Shown: positions 43,270 through 55,294, counted from the first letter of the stretch. The stretch is DNA of 64,000 nucleotides from Ascarosepion bandense (GCA_037127315.1 JBBBDQ010000347.1:1292501-1356500); one strand, 5' to 3'. Notes: generated from the letters alone by a model not told the origin. Program-made: numbers and translations.

Positions 43270-43360
43270 AGTTTTATCCCAATCAACGCTAGACCACTAC
43301 TAGTGCGGAGGGGCTACAGTGAGAAAAAAAGGTACAGCGGGGTATTGAAGATAGAATATA
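43270..43360 (-). mobile_element. Jockey/CR1-group LINE 3'UTR flank of the satellite
   Basis: TATCCCAATCAACGCTAGAC, then GGAGGGGCTACAGTGAG complements the conserved LINE 3'UTR end (CCCAAGCAAGG...GGGGCTACA). It leads without a break into the first satellite unit. Confidence 0.7.
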
Positions 43361-46300
43361 GCAATTGATGTTGCATTTAAATTTTTAGAGATTATAGTTA
43401 TCAGGGAAGAGAAAAGACTGAGTACAGAGGGTGTTGAAGAAAGGATAAATGATGGACCGGATTCAAGAATATAGAATATAGCAATTGATGTTGCATTTAA
43501 ATTTTTAGAGATTATAGTTATCAGGGAAGAGAAAAGACTGAGTACAGAGGGTGTTGAAGAAAGGATAAATGATGGACCGGATTCAAGAATATAGAATATA
43601 GCAATTGATGTTGCATTTAAATTTTTAGAGATTATAGTTATCAGCGAATAGAAAAGACTGGGTACAGAGGGTGTTGAAGAAAGGATAAATGATGGACCGG
43701 ATTCAAGAATATAGAATATAGCAATTGATGTTGCATTTAAATTTTTGAGATTATAGTTATCAGCGAAGAAAAACTTGGTACAGGGTGTTGAAGAAAGGAT
43801 AAATGATGGACCGGATTCAAGAATATAGGATGTGGCAATTGATGTTGCATTTAAATTTTTTGAGATTATAGTTATCAGCGAAGAGAAAAACTTGGTACAG
43901 AGGGTGTTGAAGAAAGGATAAATGATGGACCGGATTCAAGAATATAGAATATAGCAATTGATGTTGCATTTAAATTTTTTGAGATTATAGTTTATCAGCG
44001 AAGAGAAAAACTTGGTACAGAGAATTATTTGAAGAAAGGATAAATGATGGACCGGATTCAAGAATATAGAATATAGCAATTGATGTTATTTAAATTTTGA
44101 GATTATAGTTATCAGCGAAGAAAAACTTGGTGCTAGAGGTGTTGAAGGATAAATGATGGACCGTTCAAGAATATAGAATATAGCAATTGATGTTGCATTT
44201 AAATTTTTAGAGATTATGATTATCGAAGAGAAAAGAGCTGGAAATTTCAGGAGGTGTTGAAAAAGGATAAATGATGGACCGGATTCAAGAATATAGAATA
44301 TAGCAATTGATGTTGCATTTAAATTTTTTGAGATTATAGTTATCAGCGAAGAGAAAAGACGGGTACAGAGGGGTGTTGAAGAAAGGATAAATGATGGACC
44401 GGATTCAAGAATATAGAATATAGCAATTGATGTTGCATTTAAATTTTTAAGTTATAGTTATCGGGAAGAGAAAAAGACGGGTACAGAGGGTGTTGAAGAA
44501 AGGATAAATGATGAGACGGATTCAAGAATATAGAATATAGCAATTGATGTTGCATTTAAATTTTTAGAGATTATAGTTATCGGCGAAGAAGAAAGACTGG
44601 TACAGAGTGGAAGAAAGGATAAATGATGGACCGGATTCAAGAATATAGAATATAGCAATTGATGTTGCATTTAAATTTTTTGAGATTATAGTTATCGAAG
44701 AAAAAGACTGAAGTACAGAGGGTGTTGAAGAAAGGATAAATGATGGACGGATTCAAGAATATGAATATAGCAATTGATGTTGCATTTAAATTTTTTGAGA
44801 TTATAGTTATCAGCGAAGAGAAAAACTTGGTACAGAGGGTGTTGAAGAAAGGATAAATGATGGACCGGATTCAAGAATATGATCTTGCTGATGATGTTGC
44901 ATTTAAATTTTTTGAGATTATAGTTATCAGCGAAGAGAAAAGACTGGGTACAGAGGGTGTTGAAGAAAGGATAAATGATGGAACGGATTCAAGAATATAG
45001 AATATAGCAATTGATATTGCATTTAAATTTTTGATTATAGTTATCAGCGAAGAAAAAGACTGGTACCAGAGGGTGTTGAAGAAAGGATAAATGATGGACC
45101 AGATTAAGAATATAGAATATAGCAATTGATGTTGCATTTAAATTTTTGAGATTATAGTTATCATGAAGAGAAAAACCCGAGTACAGAGGGTGTTGAAAGA
45201 GATAAATGATGGACTGGATTCAAGAATATGAAAGATATAGCAATTGATGTTGCATTTAAATTTTTGAATTATAGTTATCGGGAAGAAGAAAAGACTGGGT
45301 ACGAGGTGTTGAAGAAAGGATAAATGATGGACCGGATTCAAGAATATAAAGTATAGCAATTGATGTTGCATTTAAATTTTTAGAAATTATAGTTATCAGG
45401 GAAGAAGAAAAGACTGGGTAGAGGGTGTTGAAGAAAGGATAAATGATGGACCGGATTCAAGAATATAGAATATAGCAATTAGTGTTGCATTTAAATTTTT
45501 GAGATTATAATTATCAGCGAAGAAAAAACTTGGTACAGAGGGTGTTGAAGAAAGGATAAAATGATGGACCGGATTCAAGAATATAGAATATAGCAATTGA
45601 TGTTGCATTTAAATTTTCGAATTATAATTGTAACGAAAGAGAAAAGACTGGGTACAGAGGGTGTTTAAGAAGAAAGGATAAATGATGGACCGGATTCAAG
45701 AATATAGAATATAGCAATTGATGTTGCATTTAAATTTTTGAGACATAATTTATCAGCGAAGAAAAAGACTGGGTACAGAGGTGTTGAAGAAAGGATAAAT
45801 GATGGACCGGATTCAAGAATATAGAATGTAGCAATTGATGTTGCATTTAAATTTTTAGAGATTATAGTTATCGGGGAAGAGAAAAGACTGGGTACAGAGA
45901 GGGTGTTGAAGAAAAGGATAAATGATGGACCAGTTCAAGAATATAGAGATATAACCAATTGATGTTGCATTTAAATTTTTAGAGATTATAGTTATCAGCA
46001 GAGAGAAAGACTGAGTACAGAATTGAAGAAAAGGATAAATGATGGATGATTTAAAGAATATAGAATATAGCAATTGATGTTGCATTTAAATTTTGAGATT
46101 ATAGTTATCAGCGAAGAGAAAAGACTGGGTACAGAGGGTGTTGAAGAAAAGGATAAATGATGGACCAAGTTTAAAGAATATAGAATATAGCAATTGATGT
46201 TGCATTTAAATTTTTGAGATTATAGTTATCGAAGAAAAACTTGGTACAGAGGGTGTTGAAGAAAGGATAAATGATGGACCGGATTCAAAAATATAGAATA

Positions 46301-48830
46301 TAGCAATTGATGTTGCATTTAAATTTTTGATTATAGTTATCAGGGAAGAGAAAAGACTGGGTACAGGGTGTTGAAGAAAGGATAAATGATGGACCGGATT
46401 CAGAATATAGAATATAGCAATTGATGTTGCATTTAAATTTTTAGAGATTATAGTTATCGAAGAGAAAAGACTAATTGCAGAGGGTGTTGAAGAAAGGATA
46501 AATGATGGACGGATTCAAGAATATAGAATATGTATGATGATGTTGCATTTAAATTTTGAGATTATGGTTATCAGCGAAAGAGAAAAACTTGGTACAGAGG
46601 GTGTTGAAGAAAGGATAAATGATGGACCGGATTCAAGAATATAGAATATAGCAATTGATGTTGCATTTAGAATTTTTGAGATTATAGCTATCTGAGAAGA
46701 GAAAAGACTGGGTACAGAGGGTGTTGAAGAAAGGATAAATGATGGACCGGATTCAAGAATATAGAATATAGCAATTGATGTTGCGACTGCATTTTAGAAA
46801 TTGTAGTTATCAGGGAAGAGAAAAGACTGGGTACAGAGGTGTTGAAGAAAGGATAAATGATGGACCGGATTCAAGAATATAGAATATGGCAATTGATGTT
46901 GCATTTAAATTTTTTGAGATTATAGTTATCAGCGAAGAGAAAAGACTGAATTTTGAAGGGTGTTGAAGAAAAGGATAAATGATGGACGGATTCAAGAATA
47001 TAGAATATAGCAATTGATGTTGCATTTAAATTTTTTGAGATTATAGTTATCAGCGAAGAGAAAAACTTGGTACAGAGGGTGTTAGAAGAAAGGATAAATT
47101 GATGGACCGGATTCAAGAATATAGAATATAGCAATTGATGTTGCATTTAAATTTTTAGAGATTATAGTTATCAGGGAGAAAAAGACTGGGTACAGAGGGT
47201 GTTGAAGAAAGGATAAATGATGGACCGGATTCAAGAATATAGAATATAGCAATTGATGTTGCATTTAAATTTTTAGAGATTATAGTTGTCAACGAAGAGA
47301 AAAGACTGGGTACAGAGGGGTGTTGAAGAAAGGATAAATGATGGACCGGATTCAAAAAAGAATATAGAATACTGGCAATTGATGTTGCATTTAAATTTTT
47401 TGGAATTATAGTTATCAGCGAAGAGAAAAACTTGGTACAGGGTGTTGAAGAAAGGATAAATGATGGACCGGATTCAAGAATATAGAATATAGCAATTGAT
47501 GTTGCATTTAAATTTTTTGAGATTATAGTTATCAGCGAAGAGAAAAACTTGGTACAGAGGGTGTTGAAGAAAGGATAAATGATGGACCGGATTCAAGAAT
47601 ATAGAATATAGCAATTGATGTTGCATTTTAAATTTTTAGAAATTATAGTTATCAGGGAAGAGAAAAGACTGGGTACAGAGAATTGTTGAAAGGACAAATG
47701 ATGGACCGGATTCAAGAATATAGAATATAGCAATTGATGTTGCATTTAAATATTTTGAGATTATAGTTATCAGCGAAGAGAAAAACTTGGTACAGAGGGT
47801 GTTGAAGAAAAGGATAAATGATGGACCGGATTCAAGAATATAGAATATAGCAATTGATGTTGCATTTTAAATTTTTTGAGATTATAGTTATCAGCGAAGA
47901 AGAAAAACTTGGTACAGAGGGGTGTTGAAGAAAGGATAAATGATGGACCGGATTCAAGAATATAGAATATAGCAATTGATGTTGCATTTAAATTTTTTGA
48001 GATTATAGTTATCAGCGGCTTGGTACAGAGGGTGTTGAAGAAAGGATAAATGATGGACCGGATTCAAGAATATAAGAATATAGCAATTGATGTTGCATTT
48101 AAATTTTGAGATTATAGTTATCAGCGAAAGAGAAAGACTGGGTACAGAGGGTGTTGAAGAAAGGATAAATGATGGACGGATTCAGAATATAGAATATAGC
48201 AATTGATGTTGCATTTAAATATTTTGAGATTATAGTTATCAGCGAAGAGAAAAGACTGGGTACAGAGGGTGTTGAAGAAAGGATAAATGATGGACCGGAT
48301 TCAAGAATATAGAATATAGCAATTGATGTTGCATTTAAATTTTTTGAGATTATAGTTATCAGCGAAGAAGAAAGACTGGGTACAGGGTGTTGAAAGAAGG
48401 ATAAATGATGGACCGGATTCAAGAATATAGAATATAGCAATTGATGTTGCATTTAAATTTTGAGATTAGTTATCAGCGAAGAGAAAAGACTGGGTACAGA
48501 GGGTGTTGAAGAAAGGATAAATGATGGACCGGATTCAAGAATATAGAATATAGTTAGTGTTGCATTTAAATTTTTTGAGATTATAGTTATCAGCGAAGAG
48601 AAAAGACTGGTACAGAGGGTGTTGAAGAAAGGATAAATGATGGACCGGATTCAGAATACAGAATATAGCAATTGATGTTGCATTTAAATTTTTTGAGATT
48701 ATAGTTATTAGGGAAGAGAAAAGACTGAGTACAGGAGTATTGATGAAAGGATAAAAGATAGACGTGATTCAAAAAGAGAAAAGATAGCAATTGATGCTGC
48801 ATTTATACTTTAAGAGATTGTAGTTACTAG
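43361..48830 (-). repeat. 47-copy ~118-120-bp satellite derived from a LINE 3' end
   Basis: The marker GCAATTGATGTTGCATTTAA (or a close variant) recurs 47 times from 43361 to 48787, mean spacing about 118 bp. The first units are exactly 120 bp apart. One unit runs: marker, TTTTTAGAGATTATAGTTAT, CAGCGAAGAGAAAAGACTGG, GTACAGAGGGTGTTGAAGAA, AGGATAAATGATGGACCGGA, TTCAAGAATATAGAATATA. On minus it reads PDNYNLKNLNA..., homologous to PDNYNLQVFKC at the end of LINE ORF2 (about 26998-27030), followed by the LINE 3'UTR. So each unit equals the last ~20 codons plus part of the UTR. Sequence variants alternate (AAAACTTGGTACAG versus AAAAGACTGGGTACAG). Later units carry many 1-6-base indels. The open frames across it are by-products of the 40-codon period. 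Confidence 0.93.
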
Positions 48831-49230
48831 CGAAGCAGGTAAACGGAAGAGAATTGCGTAGTCGGTAAATGCGAGAAAAGAAAGTGTTCGATTAAAAATA
48901 GCCGTTGCATTTAAGTATTTGAACAGTAAAATAGTGAGATTTAGATGTCAATCTAGTTGCACGATTAAATTCACTATACGGGACATCAGGGGAAAAAGCT
49001 CACCAGAAATATTCCTATGAACGTGTTTGTAGAAAAGAAAGAAGTAAGCCTCGTCACGTCGGTTGAGAAATTGACTGAAGTGGTGATGCGAAGTCAGAAC
49101 TGATTACATTGTGCGGACAAATGGTAGATACAAAAATGTGCAAGAGGGATTCTGACGAGAAAAACTATCTGGCACAACGGAGAAACCCACACCTTCTTAA
49201 CCAACAAGGAGACCCACACCTTTATTAGCC
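48780..49230 (-). mobile_element. LINE body flanking the satellite (minus)
   Basis: Beyond the last unit, GCGAAGCAGGTAAACGGAAG and GAATTGCGTAGTCGGTAAAT complement the RLWNSLP/SFFSR block. GTTTGTAGAAAAGAAAGAAG and the following bases complement the FYKY region. So the satellite is embedded in a single LINE copy, between its ORF end and its UTR end. Confidence 0.75.
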
Positions 49231-50033
49231 TGTAGGGGATTTGGTAAGTGCTTGGTTTATGTGCTTCCGTATTTTACTGGTATTGCTCTCGAGATTAGTT
49301 CCCCCACAAATACAACACAATGTTTTACAATCGCGCAAAAGAAATGGAATAAGTCACAACGAACATTAAACAACAAACAATTTAATATGTATAAAATAAA
49401 ATTAGCATGTGGAAACAAATAAAATACAAGATGTGAAAAATTGCCTTTTGGAAAATAAAGTTTGGCAAGAAGTTAAATTTGTTTAAAGGTGTGTGTAATT
49501 TTATATTAACGGAGTCCGTAAATAAGTCGTTCTTACTTACATTAAGTTCATCTCGGGTGGCGACAGCGTGTCGCGTTGATGAAAGAAAGTTTGTCGGGTT
49601 TTTCCTTTCACGGCTCTCTGTAGCTAGGTCATGAACTTTGGTGTGGAAGAATGACTTGGCCTGACAAAGTATCGGTTACATGCTGACTTAATGGCTAGCT
49701 TGGTGACTGAACTCCTTCTTCCTAACTGTGTGTTATTTTTATACCATAATAGTGGATCAAAGAATCTTCCTAACATTTAGGTGTGAAGACATTTATTGAC
49801 CAATCAGATTTGTATTTTACTATTTTGTTTTGGGGCCTAAATATATTTTGTTAATTGACTTCCGATCCTATTTTTCTAGAATGTTCTTATTCTATGTTTT
49901 TAGCTGATTGGTTGAGAAATATAAAAATGTAATTTAAATTCCAATGCCGTTTTGATCCAAAATTTCTATAATGTTTTTATGTATTTTCTTATTGCTTATT
50001 TTAATAGAAAAATGTGTATCCCATAAGCCTATA
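49231..50033. mobile_element. ~0.8-kb insertion interrupting the LINE
   Basis: LINE homology stops after AGACCCACACCTTTATTAGC and resumes with AGACCTACACCTTCTTAGCA at about 50037. The insert is bracketed by AGCCTGTAG (about 49227) and AGCCTATAG (about 50026). It starts TGTAGGGGAT and ends ATCCCATA, like a solo LTR, but the exact boundaries and duplication are ambiguous. No coding. Confidence 0.45.
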
Positions 50034-50034
50034 G

Positions 50035-51125
50035 ATAGACCTACACCTTCTTAGCAACAGATGCAGTTATAGATTTGATATAGTTGTTCCACTTCAGGTC
50101 TGCCGAAAAAGTGTGACAAATTGTTTTTTTTTTTTTTATCGTTTCACTCCAAGAAAGGCAATACTGCCCTTGGTGCAGAGAGGGTTACATAAAAGGAGAG
50201 GGACAAAAAGAAGAAGCAAGTCATGGGTGTGTCGGAGATGGGATAAGAGAAATATGATAATCAAGAAGATAAAGTTGGCAATTGACGTTGCACTTAAACT
50301 CTTAGAGATACTTCTCGCATAGACTTGCTTCTCTGACAGCTACACTCTCAGAGAAGCAAGTATATGCGAGAAGTGCTAGAAAAGAAATTGATAGATTAGA
50401 AGTGGTGATTACATTTGACTCTGTGACTGTAAAATAATGAGACCTAGTTAACAATCTAGTAGTTTGAGTAAATTCTTGTAGACGTGACACCAAGGGGATA
50501 AGCTCGTCAGAGTAGATGCCAGGAAAATATTTATAGAAAAGACAAAGGGAAGCAACATACCGTTGGTGAGAAAGGGATTGAAGCCGAGGTGCCAAAATGG
50601 ATTCGAAACATTGCAGATCCTTCTTTGAATATTGTCGAGAACCCCAAGATCAATAGCAGGGGCACTCGACTAGATAAGGCAACAATATTCTATGCACTGA
50701 TAATGTAGATTTGTAGATGCGCAAGATTTTGATGAGAAAAACATCCTGGCCTCTGTGATCTACACTTCTTAACAATAGATGTAGCTATCGATTTGATGTA
50801 GTCGTTCCACTTGAGCTCGTCTGAGAGTATATTGCTTTCTGGGAGACTATTCTAATGGAAGCTATGGTAGTTAAGTAAGAGAAGTTTCGTTTTGGAAGCA
50901 TTACCATTTCCGAACCGTTTCATACCACAGTCTTCTACAGATTAGAGGTACGTTTCAAGAGTAGCAGCGAGGTTAATTTTGTCAGCCTTGGCAGAATTCT
51001 AGTTGAGACGGGAGTAAATTTGTTTGTCATCTGCATAGACGTCTACTTGGAAACTGATTACATCAGGAAGATCATTGATGAAGATCAGGAAAACCTAGGA
51101 CTTAAAATACCATGTTCTTTCTTTC
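50035..51125 (-). mobile_element. Jockey/CR1-group LINE, longest copy (minus)
   Basis: The 3'UTR starts at about 50140 (TCACTCCAAGAAAGGCAATA). The minus frame 50302-50595 reads LQSLSHQRYVASLCLFYKYF. Further 5' (50600-51110) come KWNDYIKSIATS, SKTKLLLLNYHSFH and VYADDKQIYSRL, the last being the YADD catalytic box (about 51010-51045). So roughly the palm C-terminal part onward is kept. Stops and frameshifts are present. The order 50035-50140 (upstream LINE sequence again) shows that two LINE pieces abut. Confidence 0.8.
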
Positions 51126-51405
51126 CTTTAATAACTTCTGCTGGAGTTCTTATAATTTCCTTCTGCAATCACTAATTTGTCAGCTGCATATTGTTATGAA
51201 CGTGCTCGCCAATAATGAATGCTAGCAGAAATGTATGTGAATGCAAATTTGTTTCTCTAACGATGCTTTAAACAGCGAGTTATAACCAATGTACCGTAAA
51301 ATATAGAATTTCTATTTTTATTATGTTTATCATTTTTATAATTTGTACTAAAGTTACTATTCCAGAGAGTTGTTCAATATTATTACTTGTGTCTATTTTG
51401 CACAC
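51126..51405. other. Unassigned
   Basis: AT-rich. A minus-strand AGCACGTTCATAACAATATG fragment could extend the LINE. Confidence 0.35.
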
Positions 51406-51409
51406 TGTA

Positions 51410-51712
51410 CGTTTTGGTGCAGTAGATATTGCCTCGGAACGCAAAATTGGGTAGCCGAGTTCGAATTTAAGTTGAATTCATTGCATTCACTTATGCGTAA
51501 ATATCCTTGGGAACGGTATTAATCCGTCTCTTCCCGTTATGGGTTAATAACAGAACGGATTGGTTTCTAGAACCTTGGCTGGAAACTAGTGTACACCAGA
51601 AAGCAATGGCAACCTACTGCCGGAAAATCTTCTGCCCAGTCAGTCATGTCTCTTTCGAGCTATAATCGCCCAAGCGTGTTTCACGTATGGTATTTAACTG
51701 ACTAACTTTTTC
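51410..51712 (+). mobile_element. tRNA-derived SINE (family B)
   Basis: Head TTGGTGCAGTAGATATTGCC with CGAGTTCGAATTTAAG, body CTTGGGAACGGTATTAATCC, tail AAGCGTGTTTCACGTATGGT then ATTTAACTGACTAAC. Full length. Confidence 0.85.
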
Positions 51713-51990
51713 GCACAGGGTGCTGAAAGTTTTTGAAAACGATTTCATGCGTACTCGATTTTTTGTTTTATGAGCGACGCAATATTCATTTCAACTTATG
51801 CTATTACTACTCTACGGCGCTGAGAGCAAGAGGTATTGTGTCCAATAAGATATTTTGCTTTGCAGCGTTCAGAGTCAGTAAGAAAGTGAGACGACATAAG
51901 AGATTGAAAAAAAGATGGGGTTCACTTGATTTTGAAAAGCGTACAAGATTAGGTCACCCTTTGAAAATTGACGTAATCACCTCAGCAACC
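51713..51990. other. Unassigned; 107-residue open frame
   Basis: The plus frame 51733-52056 shows KKVRRHKRLKKRWGSLDFEK without a recognised domain. Its end runs into the following LINE (HCCHIW), so it is not a gene as read. Confidence 0.3.
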
Positions 51991-51994
51991 GAAC

Positions 51995-52450
51995 GAAACC
52001 ATAACAGAGATATAGTAATGATACATTATGTCAAACACTGCTGCCACATCTGGTAAGGTACCCCTGATATTCACCTCGGGGTTCTCGAAAAAACCCAACG
52101 GAGAATCTGTAATGTGATTGATCCCAACTTGGTAAGTCAGATGCAGTCACTTTCTCACCGGCGTAAAGTCGCTTCCCTGTGTTTCTTCTACAAACACTTT
52201 CACGGCTTCTCCTCCGATTAACTTTGCTTACTGGTGTTCCCTATGGATGAATTAACTCGCGCTACTAGACAAGCAACTAGTTCCACCCTTTTTCTGTAAA
52301 ACCAATAAAAGGTAACCGCAACTTCTACTCTAAAAGCTTCTTTTCTTGCACTTCCCGCCTGTGGAATTCCCTTCACTTTCTTTTTATGTAACCCCCTACT
52401 CACCAGTGGCAGTAAACTGCCTGGCTTGGGTTCAAATGATTAAAAAATGT
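51995..52450 (+). mobile_element. Jockey/CR1-group LINE, 3' fragment
   Basis: CTGCTGCCACATCTGGTAAG (CCHIW-stop), TCTCACCGGCGTAAAGTCGC (SHRRKVAS), TTCTACTCTAAAAGCTTCTT and CGCCTGTGGAATTCCCTTC. A deletion then joins directly to the 3'UTR (ACCAGTGGCAGTAAACTGCC). Confidence 0.85.
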
Positions 52451-52820
52451 ATTAACGAAGTTAATGTTTTTATAAAAAAATTGTTTTCTTATGCTCCTTG
52501 GTTTCGACGTATAGTCAGTCATGTCTCTCGACTGATACTTTTTATTATAAACTAAAACGTTTGATACATTCTTGGTAATATTCAGAGTGTTTAAACGGTC
52601 TCCTCTTTTACGGTTTGGTATTTATCGATTTCTTTTACCTAGTTGTTGTAAAACAGGGCTAGAGAGAAGAGCCTACATTATAATTTAACCAAGTGATAGT
52701 GGGAATGATAGTAGAAGTATTCCTGACTTTTTTTTTAATGACATTTGTGAGATTACTATCGCAAGAGAGTAGTATAATTCTGAGATCTCACTCTCTTTTA
52801 GGATATCTGTTGCACTAACT
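52451..52820. other. Unassigned
   Basis: No recognisable feature. Confidence 0.4.
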
Positions 52821-52821
52821 T

Positions 52822-53480
52822 CTTCTTTTATGTGTCATGTCCTTTCAGGATGTAGACGATCACGTCTTTCCACATCTCCGTCCCTGGTGGCTGTTAGCAC
52901 ACTTTCTTCTATTACACCACGCAACCCTCGTTCCGTCATCCACAAGATCAGGTCCTTCAAATATGCTATCCGCTGCCTTCCTCTGTCTCTTTTTCTCTCT
53001 ACCTAGCCTGTTAGTAACAGGTTCTCCAAGCCCTCCTTCTTCATTGCATGCCCCAGCAACTTTAGTTGTCTCTTCTTGATGCTAAGTATTAGTTTTCTTT
53101 TCGTCTCCATCCTTTCCAAAACATCGTAATTGCTCACATGCTCAGTCCATGATATCCGCAGCATCCTTCTGTGGAACCACATTTCAGCTGCTTGAAGTTT
53201 TTCCTTTATTATCGAAGATATTGTCCAACATTCACTGGCATATTGAAGAACCGACATACATAGCAATCCAATACTCTCCTCTTTGCAGTGTATTTGTAGT
53301 CCGTTCTTGTCAATCTCTTCAGCTACCTTCTGTATAAGGTCTTGTAGTCTCCTTTCTGTGTCTGCTATCATCACTATATCATCTGCATAACTTATATTGT
53401 TTAAATTATGGCCCCCGATGATGAATGCTGGCATAACTTCTAGGGTTCTCAGAATAGTCTCGCTGTTCTTACACTTCTAA
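52822..53480 (-). mobile_element. RTE/BovB-like LINE, 3' fragment with internal deletion (minus)
   Basis: The minus frame 53003-53434 reads PAFIIGGHNLNNISYADDIV, MIADTERRLQDLIQKVAEEI and DKNGLQIHCKEE. It then jumps to MSVLQYASECWTISSIIKEK and WFHRRMLRISWTEHVSNYDV, with LSIKKRQLKLLGHAMKKEGL following. The join between LQIHCKEE and the LQYASEC block removes about 90 residues present in the 61-kb copy. The catalytic YADD is intact. The 3' end is at 52822 (TTCTTCTTTTATGTGTCATG). Confidence 0.9.
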
Positions 53481-53730
53481 AATATGCATGAAGCTAAAGA
53501 TTTCTGTCAAGTTTTGATGACAAATGTACAAAAGAATTCTTTTTTTAAACTTATTGATGTTTTAATAATATTGATAATAAATTTAGTTTAGTTTTGCATC
53601 ATTGTTATTACCAAAGCAAATGAAATCCCACATATCTGCGCCTTACGACCACATCTCTTCAAAATATCGGTCAAGGTAAAATCATTCATATTCTGTTGGT
53701 GTAATAAATAATGAGTCGGAAATATTAATA
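53481..53730. other. Unassigned
   Basis: AT-rich with no feature. Confidence 0.4.
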
Positions 53731-53734
53731 AAAA

Positions 53735-53845
53735 AGCTGGGTTCCTATTCCGGTTAGGTTCGTTATATTCACTTACGCACAACTACATTGGGAAAGATAT
53801 CGATCCACATCTATTCCCCCATATAGGGGTTAAGTAGTAAAAGGT
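53735..53845 (+). mobile_element. SINE family B, short internal fragment
   Basis: GTTCCTATTCCGGTTAGGTT, TTCACTTACGCACAACTACA and TTGGGAAAGATATCGATCCA match the family-B body. The head and tail are gone. Confidence 0.6.
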
Positions 53846-54282
53846 ATATAATTAAAACCATTATTTTCAAAAAAACAACATTTGCTAGTTATATTACGGA
53901 AATAAATAACCAATAGAGGCTGATATGCCGCTATAACAAAGTTAAAATTCTTGACATGTTAGGTGGAAGCACTGACATCGACCAAAGCAAGAATAAATAT
54001 CTTTTTGGATGAGAAAACATTCTAAATGTGAGCCTACTTTTACTTTTACTTTTTTCTAAAACACAGTCTTAACATTATGTTCAAATTAAATTATGAAAAA
54101 TCTACACTCTGCAACTAAACTCTCATTCATACTTATTTTCTGCATGAACAATAATGAGTGCTAATAAGTTATTTTAAATATGTTTTAAAAAATAATAATA
54201 ATTATAAAATGATTTATTATAAAACAATCTCATGACACACACCAATACACAGGCGCCCCACACACACGATCACACACATACG

Positions 54283-54284
<2 letters not shown>
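53846..54284. other. Unassigned
   Basis: No recognisable feature. CA-rich from 54232. Confidence 0.4.

Positions 54285-54341
<57 letters not shown>
54285..54341. repeat. (TA)n microsatellite
   Basis: About 27 TA units after a CA-rich stretch. Confidence 0.97.
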
Positions 54342-54345
<4 letters not shown>

Positions 54346-54665
54346 CTTTAATCCAAAATATATATTAATATTTTAATATTAAATAATGGTCCAGGTGGAG
54401 GGATCAATATAATTAATATTTAAGTTACAGAGCCAATTATAAATAAAATAAATTTCGAAGTTCAAAAGCGTTGTATGATCATGTCTACATGAAAGAGAGA
54501 TTTCACATATCATCGGCCACTTTAAAAACTCAAAATAAAATGAGATATTACCTGCGGAATTTCAAAACTGTAAGTCACAGAAAAAAACTAGATGTCTAAT
54601 TTTAGATTTTGGACAACATTACTTTTAGATTGAGTTGTAAGTGAAAAATTTAAAAATTTGGCTTT
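54342..54665 (+). repeat. TA-flanked dispersed repeat, copy 4
   Basis: AAAAACTTTAATCCAAAATA, AATGGTCCAGGTGGAGGGAT, GATCATGTCTACATGAAAGA and GAGATTTCACATATCATCGG parallel 41.46-41.70 kb. Confidence 0.65.
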
Positions 54666-54680
54666 GTTTAGCTATAAAAA

Positions 54681-54866
54681 ATGAGTGGAAGTAAAGGAAG
54701 AAATAGGAAGTGGTGTTCTACAGGAAAGTGGACTAAACAAAATGGAAAGGAAAGGAAAGAAAAAAGAAAAAGAATGAAAAAAGAAAGAAAAGAAACATTT
54801 AATTTTCGTAGAGACGCTAGGGAAGTGTTAACAAAACTAACGTTTTTAAATGGGATGAAGTCTTAG
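54681..54866 (+). other. 61-residue Lys/Arg-rich open frame
   Basis: Starts MSGSKGRNRKWCSTGKWTKQ, followed by a Lys/Glu/Arg-rich run, then FNFRRDAREVLTKLTFLNG. It resembles the lysine-rich frame over the right arm of the 39-40 kb inverted repeat, both downstream of Penelope-type termini. It may be an ORF remnant or just purine-rich sequence. Confidence 0.3.
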
Positions 54867-54887
54867 AAAGATTTTTTAGAAAAAATT

Positions 54888-54888
<1 letters not shown>

Positions 54889-54929
<41 letters not shown>
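54889..54929. repeat. (TA)n microsatellite
   Basis: About 20 TA units. Confidence 0.97.
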
Positions 54930-54933
<4 letters not shown>

Positions 54934-55200
54934 TGGAAAAGTTTGTCACGTGAGCAGTGTTATTTCAGCCAAGCCGACTACGAAGTTTGTTAAAGCATTA
55001 TGATAATATCTTTATTCTTTAAGGTCGTTTGCTTTCTCTGCAAAATGTCAGTATACAGTTCAGCTAATGATAAACTTCTCTACATTAATTCCATCAAAGA
55101 TCGATCCTTATCTAAACATCAAGCATTTGACTAAAATCTCCCAGTAAATCACTGAAAATTACCAATTTTTTCATTAAATTTCATTATAATTTAACACAAT
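54930..55200. other. Unassigned
   Basis: No recognisable feature. Confidence 0.4.
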
Positions 55201-55294
55201 ATGTGTGTGTATGTGTGTGTGTATGTGTTTGCATATATGTTTGTGTGTTTGGATAGATGGATAGATATAAAAAGTGGATAGTTATGAAATGTAT

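Noticed and set aside
44458..48802. Series of minus-strand open frames of 60-117 residues with a repeating MQHQLLYSIFLNPVHHL start
   Set aside because: The satellite unit is close to 120 bp, divisible by three, so a ~40-residue repeat stays open by chance. Most units break it by indels, and the reading matches LINE ORF end plus UTR, not a gene.
43361..48830. CRISPR array
   Set aside because: The ~118-bp units are contiguous with no unique spacers, and the context is eukaryotic.
51733..52056. 107-residue basic protein
   Set aside because: Its 3' end is LINE reverse transcriptase out of context (HCCHIW) and the rest has no domain.
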